Origin: Bacterioplanoides pacificum
Lineage (GTDB): Bacteria; Pseudomonadota; Gammaproteobacteria; Pseudomonadales; Oceanobacteraceae
DNA: 64,000 nt
NCBI RefSeq assembly: GCF_042648445.1
Contig: NZ_JBHRYB010000013.1
Location: forward strand, 62,001-126,000
Direction of reading: 5' to 3'
The position numbers were made by a program, and so were the translations under genes. Under the pieces are notes generated by a model. That model did not search any database, was not told the DNA's origin, and saw only the letters and a program-made list of their open reading frames with translations. This document shows, in pieces, positions 29,158 through 38,639 of the stretch (the stretch's first letter is position 1; every line of letters begins with the position of its first letter).

Positions 29158-29929
29158 TACTCAGTCCCGCCTCAGTATCGCGCTGCTGAGCACGGCGGCA
29201 TTGTTATTAGCGCTCGCTTTGTGGCTCTGGAGCCAGCAGTTGAATGCCAGCTGGTTCAGTCTCTGGAATGGCGCCGGTGCACATCTGCCCGCCGCAGTCT
29301 GGGCCAATCTGACACTGGTTGCTGATACCTTATTCGCCGTCGCTGCCATCCTGATGGTGGCCAGCTACCACCCCCGCCTGTTAGGCCAGTCATTATTATT
29401 GTTGCTGCTGGGTGGTTTGTTTGTGCACCTTATTAAACAAGGACTGAACGTACCTCGGCCACCGGCGGTGCTTGAAGCCGACAGCTTCCGTTTAATTGGC
29501 CCGGCGCTGAAAAACGAAAGTTTTCCTTCCGGTCATGCCTTTACCGCAATGAGCGCAGCCAGCCTGATTGCCCTGAATCTGAAACATCACACCCCGGCGT
29601 TACTGATTCTGGCGATTGGTTTTCTGGCCGCGATCAGCCGGGCCATGGTCGGCGCCCACTGGCCACTGGATATTCTGGTGGGCAGCGGCAGCGGCATTCT
29701 GTTCGCCTGGTTATGTGTCAGACTGGAGTACCGCTATCGCTGGCTGCAAAGCAATGGCTGGCGTTTTTTCAGCCTGATATTACTGACGCTGGCCAGCCTG
29801 GCACTGGCGTTTCACGATGATCGTTACCCCGACACCCAGGCGCTGAGCATACTGGCCAGCCTGGCCGCCTTAGCGCTGGCCATGCAGCGTTACTGGTTGC
29901 CGCTGTTACGGGCGCTGCGTGCTGACTAA
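29147..29929 (+). CDS. PAP2-family membrane phosphatase
   Basis: 260 residues from ATG 29147 (MSNNTQSRLSIALL), overlapping the GT39 gene by 11 bases; the frame opens earlier at 29108. The acid phosphatase signature is complete: KQGLNVPRPP, then FPSGHAFTAMS, then SRAMVGAHWPLDILVG. Several membrane helices surround it. PAP2 enzymes dephosphorylate undecaprenyl pyrophosphate, lipid A or phosphatidate at the outer side of the inner membrane. In this operon, recycling of the polyprenyl carrier used by the GT2/GT39 pair is a plausible role. Confidence 0.87.
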   Translation: MSNNTQSRLSIALLSTAALLLALALWLWSQQLNASWFSLWNGAGAHLPAAVWANLTLVADTLFAVAAILMVASYHPRLLGQSLLLLLLGGLFVHLIKQGLNVPRPPAVLEADSFRLIGPALKNESFPSGHAFTAMSAASLIALNLKHHTPALLILAIGFLAAISRAMVGAHWPLDILVGSGSGILFAWLCVRLEYRYRWLQSNGWRFFSLILLTLASLALAFHDDRYPDTQALSILASLAALALAMQRYWLPLLRALRAD

Positions 29930-29950
29930 CGTCGGCGGCGGTGAATCCAG

Positions 29951-29988
29951 GTTATAAAAAAGGCTCCTCGCGGAGCCTTTTTTATAAC
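29951..29988. terminator. Bidirectional Rho-independent terminator
   Basis: A perfect 17-bp stem (GTTATAAAAAAGGCTCC and its complement) has a four-base loop. A and T tracts lie on the two sides. It lies between the PAP2 gene (plus) and a small minus-strand gene, so it can stop transcription in both directions. Confidence 0.9.
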
Positions 29989-30005
29989 ATCGGAAATCAG
30001 CGCCA

Positions 30006-30257
30006 TCAGGCGCCAAACAAATCATAACTGATACCGCCGTCTTCACCCTGATCCAGCCAGCCCTGTGGCTTGGAAAACGTCTGCTCCATCAGCTGTGCCA
30101 GACTGTCGGGAATCTTACGCTTAGGGGTATCGGCCAGCATTGCCGTCAGTTTGCTTTCATCAATTCCCAGGCAGGCCGCCATGGTCTCAATATCCAGCGC
30201 GTTCTCACGCATCAGCTCCTGGGCCCGCTGCCAGCGAATACCTTGATCTGACATCAC
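30006..30257 (-). CDS. Small helix-turn-helix protein, unknown function
   Basis: 83 residues. Residues 10-50 (RAQELMRENALDIETMAACLG, with IDESKLTAML after it) look like an XRE-type helix-turn-helix. The following segment ends KPQGWLDQ, a sequence often found just after the DNA-binding domain of phage-type repressors. There is no ligand or peptidase domain, so it would be a stand-alone DNA-binding protein. It faces away from fabB, with about 175 bases between the starts. Confidence 0.65.
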   Translation of the reverse strand: MMSDQGIRWQRAQELMRENALDIETMAACLGIDESKLTAMLADTPKRKIPDSLAQLMEQTFSKPQGWLDQGEDGGISYDLFGA

Positions 30258-30368
30258 AAATACTACCTTTTAAATTGATATTAACAACTTGGCTTCAACA
30301 ATATTTTTCTTTAAGCCTTTTCAGCCACTGCTATATAGTGGAGCTAACGAATATTGCCCAAAGCTGAA

Positions 30369-30394
30369 ATATTACCTCAATCTTTCGGTAATAT
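30369..30394. promoter_or_regulatory. Inverted repeat upstream of fabB
   Basis: ATATTACC (30369-30376) and GGTAATAT (30387-30394) form perfect 8-bp arms separated by ten bases, ending 39 bases before the fabB ATG. A dimeric repressor site is plausible. It does not fit the FabR box. The neighbouring small helix-turn-helix protein is one possible binder, which is speculation. Confidence 0.5.
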
Positions 30395-30433
30395 GCTGGC
30401 AAAAAATGAAATAACACAAGTTGAGATAAAATT

Positions 30434-31645
30434 ATGCGTCGTGTCGTCGTAACCGGTATGGGAATTGTGGGTTGTTTAGGAAACAACAAAGAGGAAGTGC
30501 TGGCCTCACTGCAGGCACAACGTTCCGGTATTTCCTTCCAGCCGTCCTACGAAGAGATGGGATTCCGCAGCCATGTTGCCGGCAGCCCCAATATTGACCT
30601 GGCGGAACACATCGACCGCAAACTGAAGCGTTTTATGGGGGACTCTGCCGCCTACGCGTACCTGTCGATGAAACAGGCCATCGAAGACGCCGGCCTGGCC
30701 GACGACATCGTCAGCCACCCGCGCACCGGTTTAGTCACCGGCTCCGGCGGTGCATCATCATCCGACATCGTTGAATCGGTCGATATCCTGCGTGAAAAAG
30801 GCATTCGTAAAGTCGGTCCTTACCGCGTTACCCGCACCATGGGCTCCACCACCTCCGCTAACCTGGCCACGCCGTTTTCGATCAAAGGGGTGAACTACTC
30901 CATGACGTCTGCCTGTGCCACCAGCGCCCACTGTATTGGTCATGCGATGGAACTGATTCAGTGGGGCAAACAGGACGTGGTGTTTGCCGGTGGCGGTGAA
31001 GAAGAACACTGGAGCCTAACCGCTCAGTTTGATGCCATGGGCGCGTTATCGAGCAAATACAACGACACGCCGGAAAAAGCCTCCCGCGCTTATTGCTCCA
31101 GCCGTGATGGTTTTGTCATCGCTGGCGGTGGCGGCATGCTGGTACTGGAAGAATACGAACACGCCGTCGCCCGGGGCGCCACTATTTATGCCGAGCTGAG
31201 CGGTTATGGTGCCACTTCCGACGGTGCCGACATGGTTGCGCCGTCCGGCGAAGGCGCCATCCGCTGCATGCAGATGGCACTGGAAATGGCCGGCAACCCG
31301 GTAATTGATTATCTGAATACTCACGGTACCAGCACCCCGGCCGGTGATATCACTGAGTTAAAAGCCGTCGGTGAAGCATTCGCGACACAACGTCCGCCGA
31401 TCAGCTCCACCAAATCCCTGACCGGCCACTCACTCGGTGCTGCCGGAGTACAGGAAGCCATCTACAGCCTGCTGATGATGAAGCACGGTTTTATTACCGG
31501 CAGCGCCAACATCGAAGCGTTGGATGAAGGCACTCAGGGCTTCGATATTGTCACCGAAAACCGTGATAAAGAACTCAATACTGTGATGTCTAACAGCTTT
31601 GGTTTTGGCGGCACCAACGCCACGCTGATTTTTAACAAAATCTGA
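30434..31645 (+). CDS. fabB: 3-oxoacyl-ACP synthase I
   Basis: 403 residues, the FabB length. The active-site cysteine is in TSACATSAHCIG near residue 163, and the two histidines are in NTHGTSTPAGD and KSLTGHSLGAAG. FabB carries out chain elongation in type II fatty acid synthesis and is the one needed for unsaturated chains in bacteria with FabA. FabA is not in front of it as it is in Pseudomonas. The downstream gene is a fused carboxylase that could supply malonyl-CoA. Confidence 0.95.
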   Translation: MRRVVVTGMGIVGCLGNNKEEVLASLQAQRSGISFQPSYEEMGFRSHVAGSPNIDLAEHIDRKLKRFMGDSAAYAYLSMKQAIEDAGLADDIVSHPRTGLVTGSGGASSSDIVESVDILREKGIRKVGPYRVTRTMGSTTSANLATPFSIKGVNYSMTSACATSAHCIGHAMELIQWGKQDVVFAGGGEEEHWSLTAQFDAMGALSSKYNDTPEKASRAYCSSRDGFVIAGGGGMLVLEEYEHAVARGATIYAELSGYGATSDGADMVAPSGEGAIRCMQMALEMAGNPVIDYLNTHGTSTPAGDITELKAVGEAFATQRPPISSTKSLTGHSLGAAGVQEAIYSLLMMKHGFITGSANIEALDEGTQGFDIVTENRDKELNTVMSNSFGFGGTNATLIFNKI

Positions 31646-31750
31646 TTGTTAAATGGGTGTCATAATTGTTTTGTTGTGATTGTTCACCTACTGCAAAAAA
31701 TGACATACTCAGTGATGAAATAAGGGCATTACCCCTCTTTCAGGAAAAAG

Positions 31751-31777
31751 CGCCGCAGCACTGATCTGCGGCGTTTT
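31751..31777 (+). terminator. Rho-independent terminator after fabB
   Basis: Stem CGCCGCAG/CTGCGGCG around a seven-base loop is followed by TTTT. It lies about 100 bases after the fabB stop and before the carboxylase gene, so the two genes probably have separate main transcripts. Confidence 0.8.
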
Positions 31778-31895
31778 AAGCGAAGCGAATATCGTCTCCT
31801 GAAGATCGAATGCCAGCCCGGTATTTATGTTTGGCCAACCCCGTATCACCTGACTTTGGTTGGCCGTGTTTTGACCTAGTATGGATTGAGTAACA

Positions 31896-34800
31896 ATGAC
31901 AGAAAAACAGGTTCCATCCTCTGATCACGCCAGCACCGATCAGCTGTTTTTAAAAGCGGAGCAGTTATCCGCGGACTTTTCTCTTTTTCCCGAATACGAC
32001 GACAACCCGGTCGATCACACGGTAAAAGGGCTGATTGCCCCGGAACAGTGTGACAACGAACGTGAGCGTCTGGCTGCACTGAACATCGATGATTACATCG
32101 AGCAAGTTGTTGCGCCGAGCGAAAGCAATAGCCGCATGGGCGCCAAAGCCATCGTTAAACACCTGATTCTGCGGGTGATTACCGAAGTCGAAGACGGCCC
32201 GCTGTACACCTGTGAAGCGGATATGGATTTCGCCGGTAAAGTGCGGCGGGTTGGTTTTATCTGCCAGAACCGCGAACACGCCAACGGCGTCTGGGGACCA
32301 CAACATCACAATAAAGCCGCAGAGCAGGTACGTGCCTTTGCTCAGCGTTCAATGCCGATTGTGACCTTTATCGACACCCCCGGAGCCGACGCCGGTGAAG
32401 CCGCAAACGCCGGTAACCAGGCACATTCAATTTCCCACCTGATCACCGAAATGGCCAATAACGATGTGCCAACGCTGGGGATTATCTGGGGTGCCGGTTA
32501 TTCCGGTGGCGCCATTCCGCTGGCCACCACCAATATCCTGTTATCCGTGCGTGACGGTATTTTTAATACCATTCAGCCACAGGGTCTGGCGTCCATTGCG
32601 CGTAAATACAACCTGTCGTGGCAGGAATGTGCCAAATACGTCGGGGTGTCCGGTTTCGAGTTAAAAGAAGCCGGCATCATTGATGGCATCATCGATTACG
32701 CCCCCACCGATGCCGATGAAAAACGCTTTAATCTGCACCAGGCAGTGGTCAGCGGCATTGAATCGATCGAAGCCAGCTCAGCGGAATTTGCCCGTAATAA
32801 CCCGTATCTGATGGATCATTACCAGCGTGCCATCGAACGCTTTTTAAGCCCGTCGGAAAAGCTGGCCAAAATGCAGAAAAAGACCAACTTCTTCCTGGCC
32901 GAATCGCCGACCGAACACCTGAATATTTTTGGTCTGACCTACCGTTACACCCGCTACCTGGCACTGCGCCGTCGTATTCATTCCACCACGGTGGAAAACT
33001 ACGGCCGCTTGGCAGAAAAAGAAATTCCTGAAGGCCAGCTGCAACAGCGCAACGAACGTGAAGCCGCGCGTAAATTCCAGAACTGGTTACAAGCGCCGGA
33101 AAAAATCGTTTACGACGATCAGCTGCACAAAAACTGGAAAACCTTCTGGAGCAAATACGAAGACCGCGACGAAAGCCGTTCAACCATTGCCCGGATGTTT
33201 TTTGGTGAGCCGAAAAACAACTATCTGAAAGCCAAGCAGGAGCTGTGTTTCAGCCTCGGCCTGTATCTGTTTAACCGCTGGAAAGCCGATGCTCCGGTAA
33301 ACTTCCAGGGCCTGCTGAATTACCTGGAAGACTACAAACAAAGTCGTTTCCTGTTACGCGCCAACGATATTCTCGATACCGATGAGGTCGCCGACTTTAT
33401 CGAAAACAACCCTCATCCGCTGGCAGCTTACATTCGTGAAGCCCTGCCCCATGAAGTGCGTCAGGACCTGACCCGTCAGATGGCCGGCGAACACACCAAA
33501 GGCGCGCTGAAACAATCGATTGCCAGCGCGCTGAACACGGTATTAAAACAACAGGCGATTCCGGCTGAAGTACGCGACCAGCTTAAGCTGTCTGCCCGTA
33601 CTGAAGCCCTTACCAACAGCGTTGCCGCCGCCAGCGTCGAAGCGAACCGGCGTATCGTCGAAGAAGCCCTGGCGCCTTATATTCAGTTTCGTCAGGAAAA
33701 CATTCAGAACCCGGCTCACCCGGACATCACCATTCTTGATGCCATTCTGCACGACGAACTGCGTCATGAATTCACCCAGGTATGCCAGAACATGCTGGTG
33801 TTTGGCCAGCTGTACGATAACTTTATTTCCAACCTGGTAAGCGTGGCCAAAGAGGCCAACGAAACCCGGGCGTTGTCACGTGATGCGGTGAAGGAACTGC
33901 TGGAAAAATCCCTCGCCGAAGCCACCGATGGTCCGAGCTATACGCCACAACAACGCGAATCCTTTAACCACTGGCTGAGTTACTTTATTAAGAGCTCTGC
34001 CCGGGTCGACTTCCTCAAATCCGTGGAAGAGTGGAAAAAGCTGGCCTTCCCGCGCCTGTCTGACACCTTGTTTGTGGTGATTACCTTTATCTTCGAAAAA
34101 CTGCTGGCGGAATATCACGAAGCCGAACAGGAAGGTAAAAACTACAATGGCCGTATTAACCCGGTCTCCATTGGCCGCCGCAAAGACTTCTGGAACCGTC
34201 TGACTATGGGGTACCACGATCTGCTGATTCAGCAGGTTCTGGACGATACCAAACGTCAGAAAAAGACCTCCCCGGATGCCATCATCGAGCGCTTCTTTGC
34301 CGACTTCGAAGAGACCAATGCCTCTCTGATGTCCGCCGACCCGGTCGCCTTCCCCGGTTTTCGCAGCTCAATTGAAGGTGCGCTGAACAAAGGGGAAAAA
34401 CCCTGCGGCGTGATCACCGGCATCGGCACCATCAAAATTGGTGAGCGCCAGCAACGTGTGGGCGCTCTGGTATCGAATCTGAACTTTCAGGCCGGCGCCT
34501 TCGATATGGCCAGTGCGGAAAAATTCTGCAAACTGATGGTCGAATGCGCCCGTCAGCAGCTGCCGATTGTGTGTTTTGTTTCCTCCGGTGGCATGCAAAC
34601 CAAAGAAGGGGCCGCGGCGCTGTTCTCCATGGCCATTGTCAACGACCGCATCACCCGCTTTATTCGTGATAACGACCTGCCGATTGTGGTATTTGGCTTT
34701 GGTGACTGTACCGGTGGTGCTCAGGCATCGTTTGTGACCCACCCGCTGGCCCAGACCTATTATTTCTCCGGCACCAATATGCCGTTTGCCGGTCAGATTG

Positions 34801-36809
34801 TGGTGCCGAGTTACCTGCCAAGCACCTGCACGTTATCGAACTATTTGTCGGTGTCGCCGGAATCCATGGACGGCCTGGTTCAGCACCCGTTTTTCGACGA
34901 TCTTGATAGCCGTTTGCGCGCCATCGACCCGGATATGCCAACCGCACGTCACACTGTCGATGATGTCCTTGATCGGGTTCTGCAGGGCTATATTACCGCC
35001 GCCCGGTTAGCACCGGATACCGGTGAAATGTCCGACGACAACAAAAAATACAGCAAAATTGATAAAGTACTTATCCATGCCCGCGGCTGTACTGCGGTCA
35101 AACTGATCCGCAAAGCTCAGGACAACGACATCAAAGTGGTACTGGTGCAATCCGACCCGGATATGGATTCGGTACCGGTGGACATGCTGGGGCCGGAAGA
35201 CCGGGTGGTGTGTATCGGTGGTAATACCCCGGACGAATCCTACCTGAACGCCAAATCGGTATTACGGGTTGCCCATCACGAAGGCATCGATGCCCTGCAC
35301 CCCGGGATTGGTTTCCTGTCGGAAAGCAGCCAATTTGCTGCCTTGTGTGGCAACCACGATATTAATTTTGTCGGTCCGCCGGTGTCCTCAATGGAAACCA
35401 TGGGTAACAAATCCAACGCCATTAATACCGCCATGCGGGTTGAGGTTCCTGTGGTGCCCGGCTCGCACGGTATCCTGACCAGCTCGGCCAATGCCGCCAG
35501 CGTGGCTGACGAAATTGGTTACCCGGTGCTGTTAAAAGCGGTACACGGTGGTGGTGGTAAAGGCATTCAGGTGGTGGAATCACCGGATAAGATTCATACC
35601 CTGTTCCATCAGATTTCCACCGAAGCCAAAGCCGCCTTTGGTAACGGCGATGTCTACCTGGAAAAATACGTCACCTCGCTGCGCCATATTGAAGTGCAGG
35701 TATTACGTGACAGCCACGGTAATACCAAAATTCTCGGCCTGCGTGACTGCTCGGTACAGCGTAATAATCAGAAAATTTTTGAAGAATCCGGTTCCACCAT
35801 GCTGCCACGCGAGCTGGAACAAGGGGCGTACGACTTCGCAGCGAAACTGGCCGATGCGGTCAATTATGTGGGTGCCGGCACCGTCGAATTTATTTTCGAT
35901 CTGGATAACAACGCCATCTACTTTATGGAAATGAATACCCGGCTGCAGGTTGAACACCCGGTGACGGAACGGGTGTCTGGCATCGATATCGTCAGCACCC
36001 AATTTAAAATTGCCGAAGGAGCAGCGATTGACGATCTCAAGCCGGTTGCCAAAGGTTACGCCATCGAAGTCCGGGTCAACGCGGAAAAAGCCGTCCGTAA
36101 AGGCGACGACGTCGAGTTTGTGCCAACCCCTGGACTGATCCGCGACTGCGTCTTGCCGGAAAAAGATCATATTGAACTGATTTCGATGGCGGCAGCGGGT
36201 AAACAGGTATCTCCCTTCTACGACAGCATGGTGACTCAGATTATCTGTTACGGCGAAGACCGCGACGATACCATCGCCAAACTGCGTGCTTACCTCGACG
36301 AAGTACGGATCACCGGCGTCTGCACCAACATTCCGCTGCTGAAGCGGGTGCTGGATGACGAGGTCTTCCGTAACGGTGTTTACGATACCACCTATCTGCC
36401 ACAGTTCCTGGCCCGGATGGACGTTGATGCACTGATCAGCGACATCGAGCAAGCGGCCGATTTAAGCGCCGATGCGGTCGACGCTTCGGAGCTGAAGATC
36501 GAAGGTTCCGATGAGCTGAAAGTACTGTCACCAAGTACCAGTATTTTTTATGGCTCACCGTCGCCGAGTGAACCGCCCTTTGTTAAAGAAGGCGATATCA
36601 TCGATGTACAGCAGACCCTGTGTCTGATGGAAGCGATGAAAATGTTCACACCACTGAGCCTGAAACAGTTTAACCGTCAGGATAACGAACTGTATCCGGC
36701 CAGCCAGCGCTTTAAGGTGACCCGCATCATGAACGCCGATGGCCAGCAGGTGAACCAAGGCGATCTGCTGTACGTCGTCAAGCCGGTTAAGGATAACGGC
36801 GAAGCCTGA
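31896..36809 (+). CDS. Single-chain acyl-CoA (acetyl-CoA-type) carboxylase
   Basis: 1637 residues with all parts of a biotin-dependent carboxylase. Residues ~60-300 resemble an AccA-type carboxyltransferase half (FIDTPGADAGEA near 158, then WGAGYSGGAIPLATTN). A helical middle (~300-820) has no assigned motif. Residues ~835-1040 resemble the AccD-type half (GVITGIGTIKIG, then CFVSSGGMQTKEG). Residues ~1050-1500 are biotin carboxylase (HGGGGKGIQ near 1215, then EMNTRLQVEHPVTE). The C-terminal biotinyl domain has EAMKM with the target lysine at about 1582, 55 residues from the end. The CTalpha-CTbeta-BC-BCCP order differs from separate AccABCD subunits and from eukaryotic ACC. Being next to fabB, malonyl-CoA formation is the simplest role, but the acyl-CoA substrate is not proven. 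Confidence 0.85.
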   Translation: MTEKQVPSSDHASTDQLFLKAEQLSADFSLFPEYDDNPVDHTVKGLIAPEQCDNERERLAALNIDDYIEQVVAPSESNSRMGAKAIVKHLILRVITEVEDGPLYTCEADMDFAGKVRRVGFICQNREHANGVWGPQHHNKAAEQVRAFAQRSMPIVTFIDTPGADAGEAANAGNQAHSISHLITEMANNDVPTLGIIWGAGYSGGAIPLATTNILLSVRDGIFNTIQPQGLASIARKYNLSWQECAKYVGVSGFELKEAGIIDGIIDYAPTDADEKRFNLHQAVVSGIESIEASSAEFARNNPYLMDHYQRAIERFLSPSEKLAKMQKKTNFFLAESPTEHLNIFGLTYRYTRYLALRRRIHSTTVENYGRLAEKEIPEGQLQQRNEREAARKFQNWLQAPEKIVYDDQLHKNWKTFWSKYEDRDESRSTIARMFFGEPKNNYLKAKQELCFSLGLYLFNRWKADAPVNFQGLLNYLEDYKQSRFLLRANDILDTDEVADFIENNPHPLAAYIREALPHEVRQDLTRQMAGEHTKGALKQSIASALNTVLKQQAIPAEVRDQLKLSARTEALTNSVAAASVEANRRIVEEALAPYIQFRQENIQNPAHPDITILDAILHDELRHEFTQVCQNMLVFGQLYDNFISNLVSVAKEANETRALSRDAVKELLEKSLAEATDGPSYTPQQRESFNHWLSYFIKSSARVDFLKSVEEWKKLAFPRLSDTLFVVITFIFEKLLAEYHEAEQEGKNYNGRINPVSIGRRKDFWNRLTMGYHDLLIQQVLDDTKRQKKTSPDAIIERFFADFEETNASLMSADPVAFPGFRSSIEGALNKGEKPCGVITGIGTIKIGERQQRVGALVSNLNFQAGAFDMASAEKFCKLMVECARQQLPIVCFVSSGGMQTKEGAAALFSMAIVNDRITRFIRDNDLPIVVFGFGDCTGGAQASFVTHPLAQTYYFSGTNMPFAGQIVVPSYLPSTCTLSNYLSVSPESMDGLVQHPFFDDLDSRLRAIDPDMPTARHTVDDVLDRVLQGYITAARLAPDTGEMSDDNKKYSKIDKVLIHARGCTAVKLIRKAQDNDIKVVLVQSDPDMDSVPVDMLGPEDRVVCIGGNTPDESYLNAKSVLRVAHHEGIDALHPGIGFLSESSQFAALCGNHDINFVGPPVSSMETMGNKSNAINTAMRVEVPVVPGSHGILTSSANAASVADEIGYPVLLKAVHGGGGKGIQVVESPDKIHTLFHQISTEAKAAFGNGDVYLEKYVTSLRHIEVQVLRDSHGNTKILGLRDCSVQRNNQKIFEESGSTMLPRELEQGAYDFAAKLADAVNYVGAGTVEFIFDLDNNAIYFMEMNTRLQVEHPVTERVSGIDIVSTQFKIAEGAAIDDLKPVAKGYAIEVRVNAEKAVRKGDDVEFVPTPGLIRDCVLPEKDHIELISMAAAGKQVSPFYDSMVTQIICYGEDRDDTIAKLRAYLDEVRITGVCTNIPLLKRVLDDEVFRNGVYDTTYLPQFLARMDVDALISDIEQAADLSADAVDASELKIEGSDELKVLSPSTSIFYGSPSPSEPPFVKEGDIIDVQQTLCLMEAMKMFTPLSLKQFNRQDNELYPASQRFKVTRIMNADGQQVNQGDLLYVVKPVKDNGEA

Positions 36810-36834
36810 TCCAGCTCAACAGAGCAGCACACAG

Positions 36835-36857
36835 CGCCACCGCAAGGTGGCGTTTTT
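36835..36857 (+). terminator. Rho-independent terminator after the carboxylase
   Basis: Stem CGCCACC/GGTGGCG with GCAA loop and TTTTT tail, 26 bases after the stop codon. Confidence 0.9.
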
Positions 36858-36898
36858 ATTCCCATAACAATTATATTGATGTAAGCCACACAGCCGGA

Positions 36899-37654
36899 AT
36901 GCTTATGCTCTTATCATCGTTTCGCCACAGCCTGATATTGCTGTGCTGTTATGCAGCCAGCCTCAGCGCAGATACCCTGTACATCGCCGCCGAAGACAGC
37001 TGGCCACCCTACTCCGACAGTCAGGGCCAGGGCATTTCACAACAACTGGTCAGCGCTGCGTTACAGGTGGTTGGTCATGATTTTCGCAGCGAAGCGGTAC
37101 CTTACGCCCGGGCACTGACACTGGCCGATTACGGCGATGCCGACGCAGTCTGGAACGTCACGCTGGATGACTCCACCCGGCTGCGGTTTCATTTTGGCCA
37201 GCAGCCACTATTGCGTGCCAGTGGTTATTTTTATTATCCACGCGGCCGGGAACAGTCGTATCAATCACTGGCCGAGGTACCGGACAATACCCGCATTGCA
37301 GTGATTAATAACTACGAATACGGCAATACCTTTGTCGCTAATCAGGCACGTTTCCAGCTGGTCAGAGTATCGACTCAGGAACAGGTTATTAAATTATTGC
37401 TGTCCGGTCGGGCAGAGATGGCGATTATGTTTGACCGGGTAGCCGACTACACCATGCAACAAACCGACACTCAGGGACAACTCAGCCGCGGAGCGCTGAA
37501 TCACGTCAGCGACATCTATCTGGCGTTTAATAAAAGTAAGGCCAGCAGCCGGCGTTACGCCCGCGATCTCGATCGCGGCCTGGCGGAAATTCGCGCCAAC
37601 GGCCGTTATGACGCTATCCTGAGGCAGTCGTATAAACATAACATTGCCGACTAA
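36899..37654 (+). CDS. Periplasmic solute-binding protein, SBP_bac_3 type
   Basis: 251 residues. A hydrophobic signal segment (residues 8-24, LILLCCYAASLSADTL) precedes the mature protein. The first strand motif YIAAEDSWPPYSD and later RIAVINNYEYGNTF fit family 3 solute-binding proteins. They deliver amino acids or similar solutes to ABC importers or sense them. No transporter genes are beside it, so it is an orphan copy and its ligand is unknown. A second ATG lies two codons after the first. Confidence 0.75.
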   Translation: MLMLLSSFRHSLILLCCYAASLSADTLYIAAEDSWPPYSDSQGQGISQQLVSAALQVVGHDFRSEAVPYARALTLADYGDADAVWNVTLDDSTRLRFHFGQQPLLRASGYFYYPRGREQSYQSLAEVPDNTRIAVINNYEYGNTFVANQARFQLVRVSTQEQVIKLLLSGRAEMAIMFDRVADYTMQQTDTQGQLSRGALNHVSDIYLAFNKSKASSRRYARDLDRGLAEIRANGRYDAILRQSYKHNIAD

Positions 37655-37667
37655 TAATCCGCTGCCG

Positions 37668-38603
37668 TCAGCCAGCCTGGCGCTGGCGCCACACCAATAA
37701 CCCCTGAGCATTCAGCCGCGCATCCGTCTGTAACCAGCGCCGTGCCTGATCGCCATCCAGGCCACGTTGCGTCAGCTGGCTGGTCAGCCAGTTCAGAATG
37801 GCCTCTGTCAGCGAGGCTTCATCATCCTGTTGTTGTGCCAGCGCCACAAAAGCCTCCAGACTGGCAAATAACTGCTGGCGATTATCGTCGCTGGCCGCCA
37901 CCGGGCCAAAGTGCGTCAGATACAAGGCCTCAGGCTGCAGTGCCCAGATCCGGTTAATGCTGGCACGCATAGCTTGTGGATCAAAATGCACCGGCGTGGT
38001 GGTCACAAATAATAACGGCCGGCCATCAGCATCATCAAACTGACGGTAGGACAAACCACAAGTATCACCGGTAAATACCGCATTACTGGCGCTGTCGTGG
38101 ATGCAGATATGGTGTAAGGCGTGCCCCGGGGTATCGAAAAATGTCAGTGTCCGGCCGTTAAAATCCAGCGTTTGCTGATCCTCCACGCTCATCACCCGCT
38201 GAGCAGCCACCGGCACCAAAGCGCCGTATAACGCCTGGTATTGTTCATCGCCATACACCGCCCGGGTACCGGCTTCCAGCTTTTGTGGATCTATCATATG
38301 ACGTGCACCACGCGGATGAACCACCAGGGTGGCTTGTGGGCAGTGTTGCATCAAGGTGCCGGCACCTGCGGCGTGATCGAGATGAATATGGGTCAGAATG
38401 ATCCAGTCCACCTGCTCTGGCTGATACCCCAGGTCGGCAATCAGAGCCAGCAAATGAGCCGCACTGCTGGCTGTGCCGGTTTCGATGATCGCCAGCCGGC
38501 CCTGTTGCTCCAGCAAATACACACTGGCCAGACCTTCAGCGATATAATCGGCATCCAGCTGGTAAATGCCATGGGCGTGCGCAATGACATGGTAGTCACT
38601 CAT
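37668..38603 (-). CDS. MBL-fold metallo-hydrolase
   Basis: 311 residues. The metal-binding motif THIHLDHAAGAG is near residue 72, followed by DTPGHALHH, FTGDTCGLSY and a late LTHFGPVA. A helical C-terminal extension of ~70 residues follows the core, as in many MBL proteins of the glyoxalase II-like group. The substrate is unknown. A remnant of an HxlR-type regulator gene starts divergently just upstream, which suggests the pair was once regulator and target. Confidence 0.83.
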   Translation of the reverse strand: MSDYHVIAHAHGIYQLDADYIAEGLASVYLLEQQGRLAIIETGTASSAAHLLALIADLGYQPEQVDWIILTHIHLDHAAGAGTLMQHCPQATLVVHPRGARHMIDPQKLEAGTRAVYGDEQYQALYGALVPVAAQRVMSVEDQQTLDFNGRTLTFFDTPGHALHHICIHDSASNAVFTGDTCGLSYRQFDDADGRPLLFVTTTPVHFDPQAMRASINRIWALQPEALYLTHFGPVAASDDNRQQLFASLEAFVALAQQQDDEASLTEAILNWLTSQLTQRGLDGDQARRWLQTDARLNAQGLLVWRQRQAG

Positions 38604-38639
38604 ATTACGGTTCTCTTTAATGAGTTATCAGATAATAGC

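Noticed and set aside
35703..36452. A 249-residue minus-strand frame within the carboxylase gene
   Set aside because: It is a shadow of the carboxylase coding frame; the plus-strand frame is clearly the conserved one.
38241..38639. Long plus-strand frame before the HxlR fragment
   Set aside because: It runs antisense to the metallo-hydrolase gene and lacks family features. Only the last ~60 codons match HxlR.
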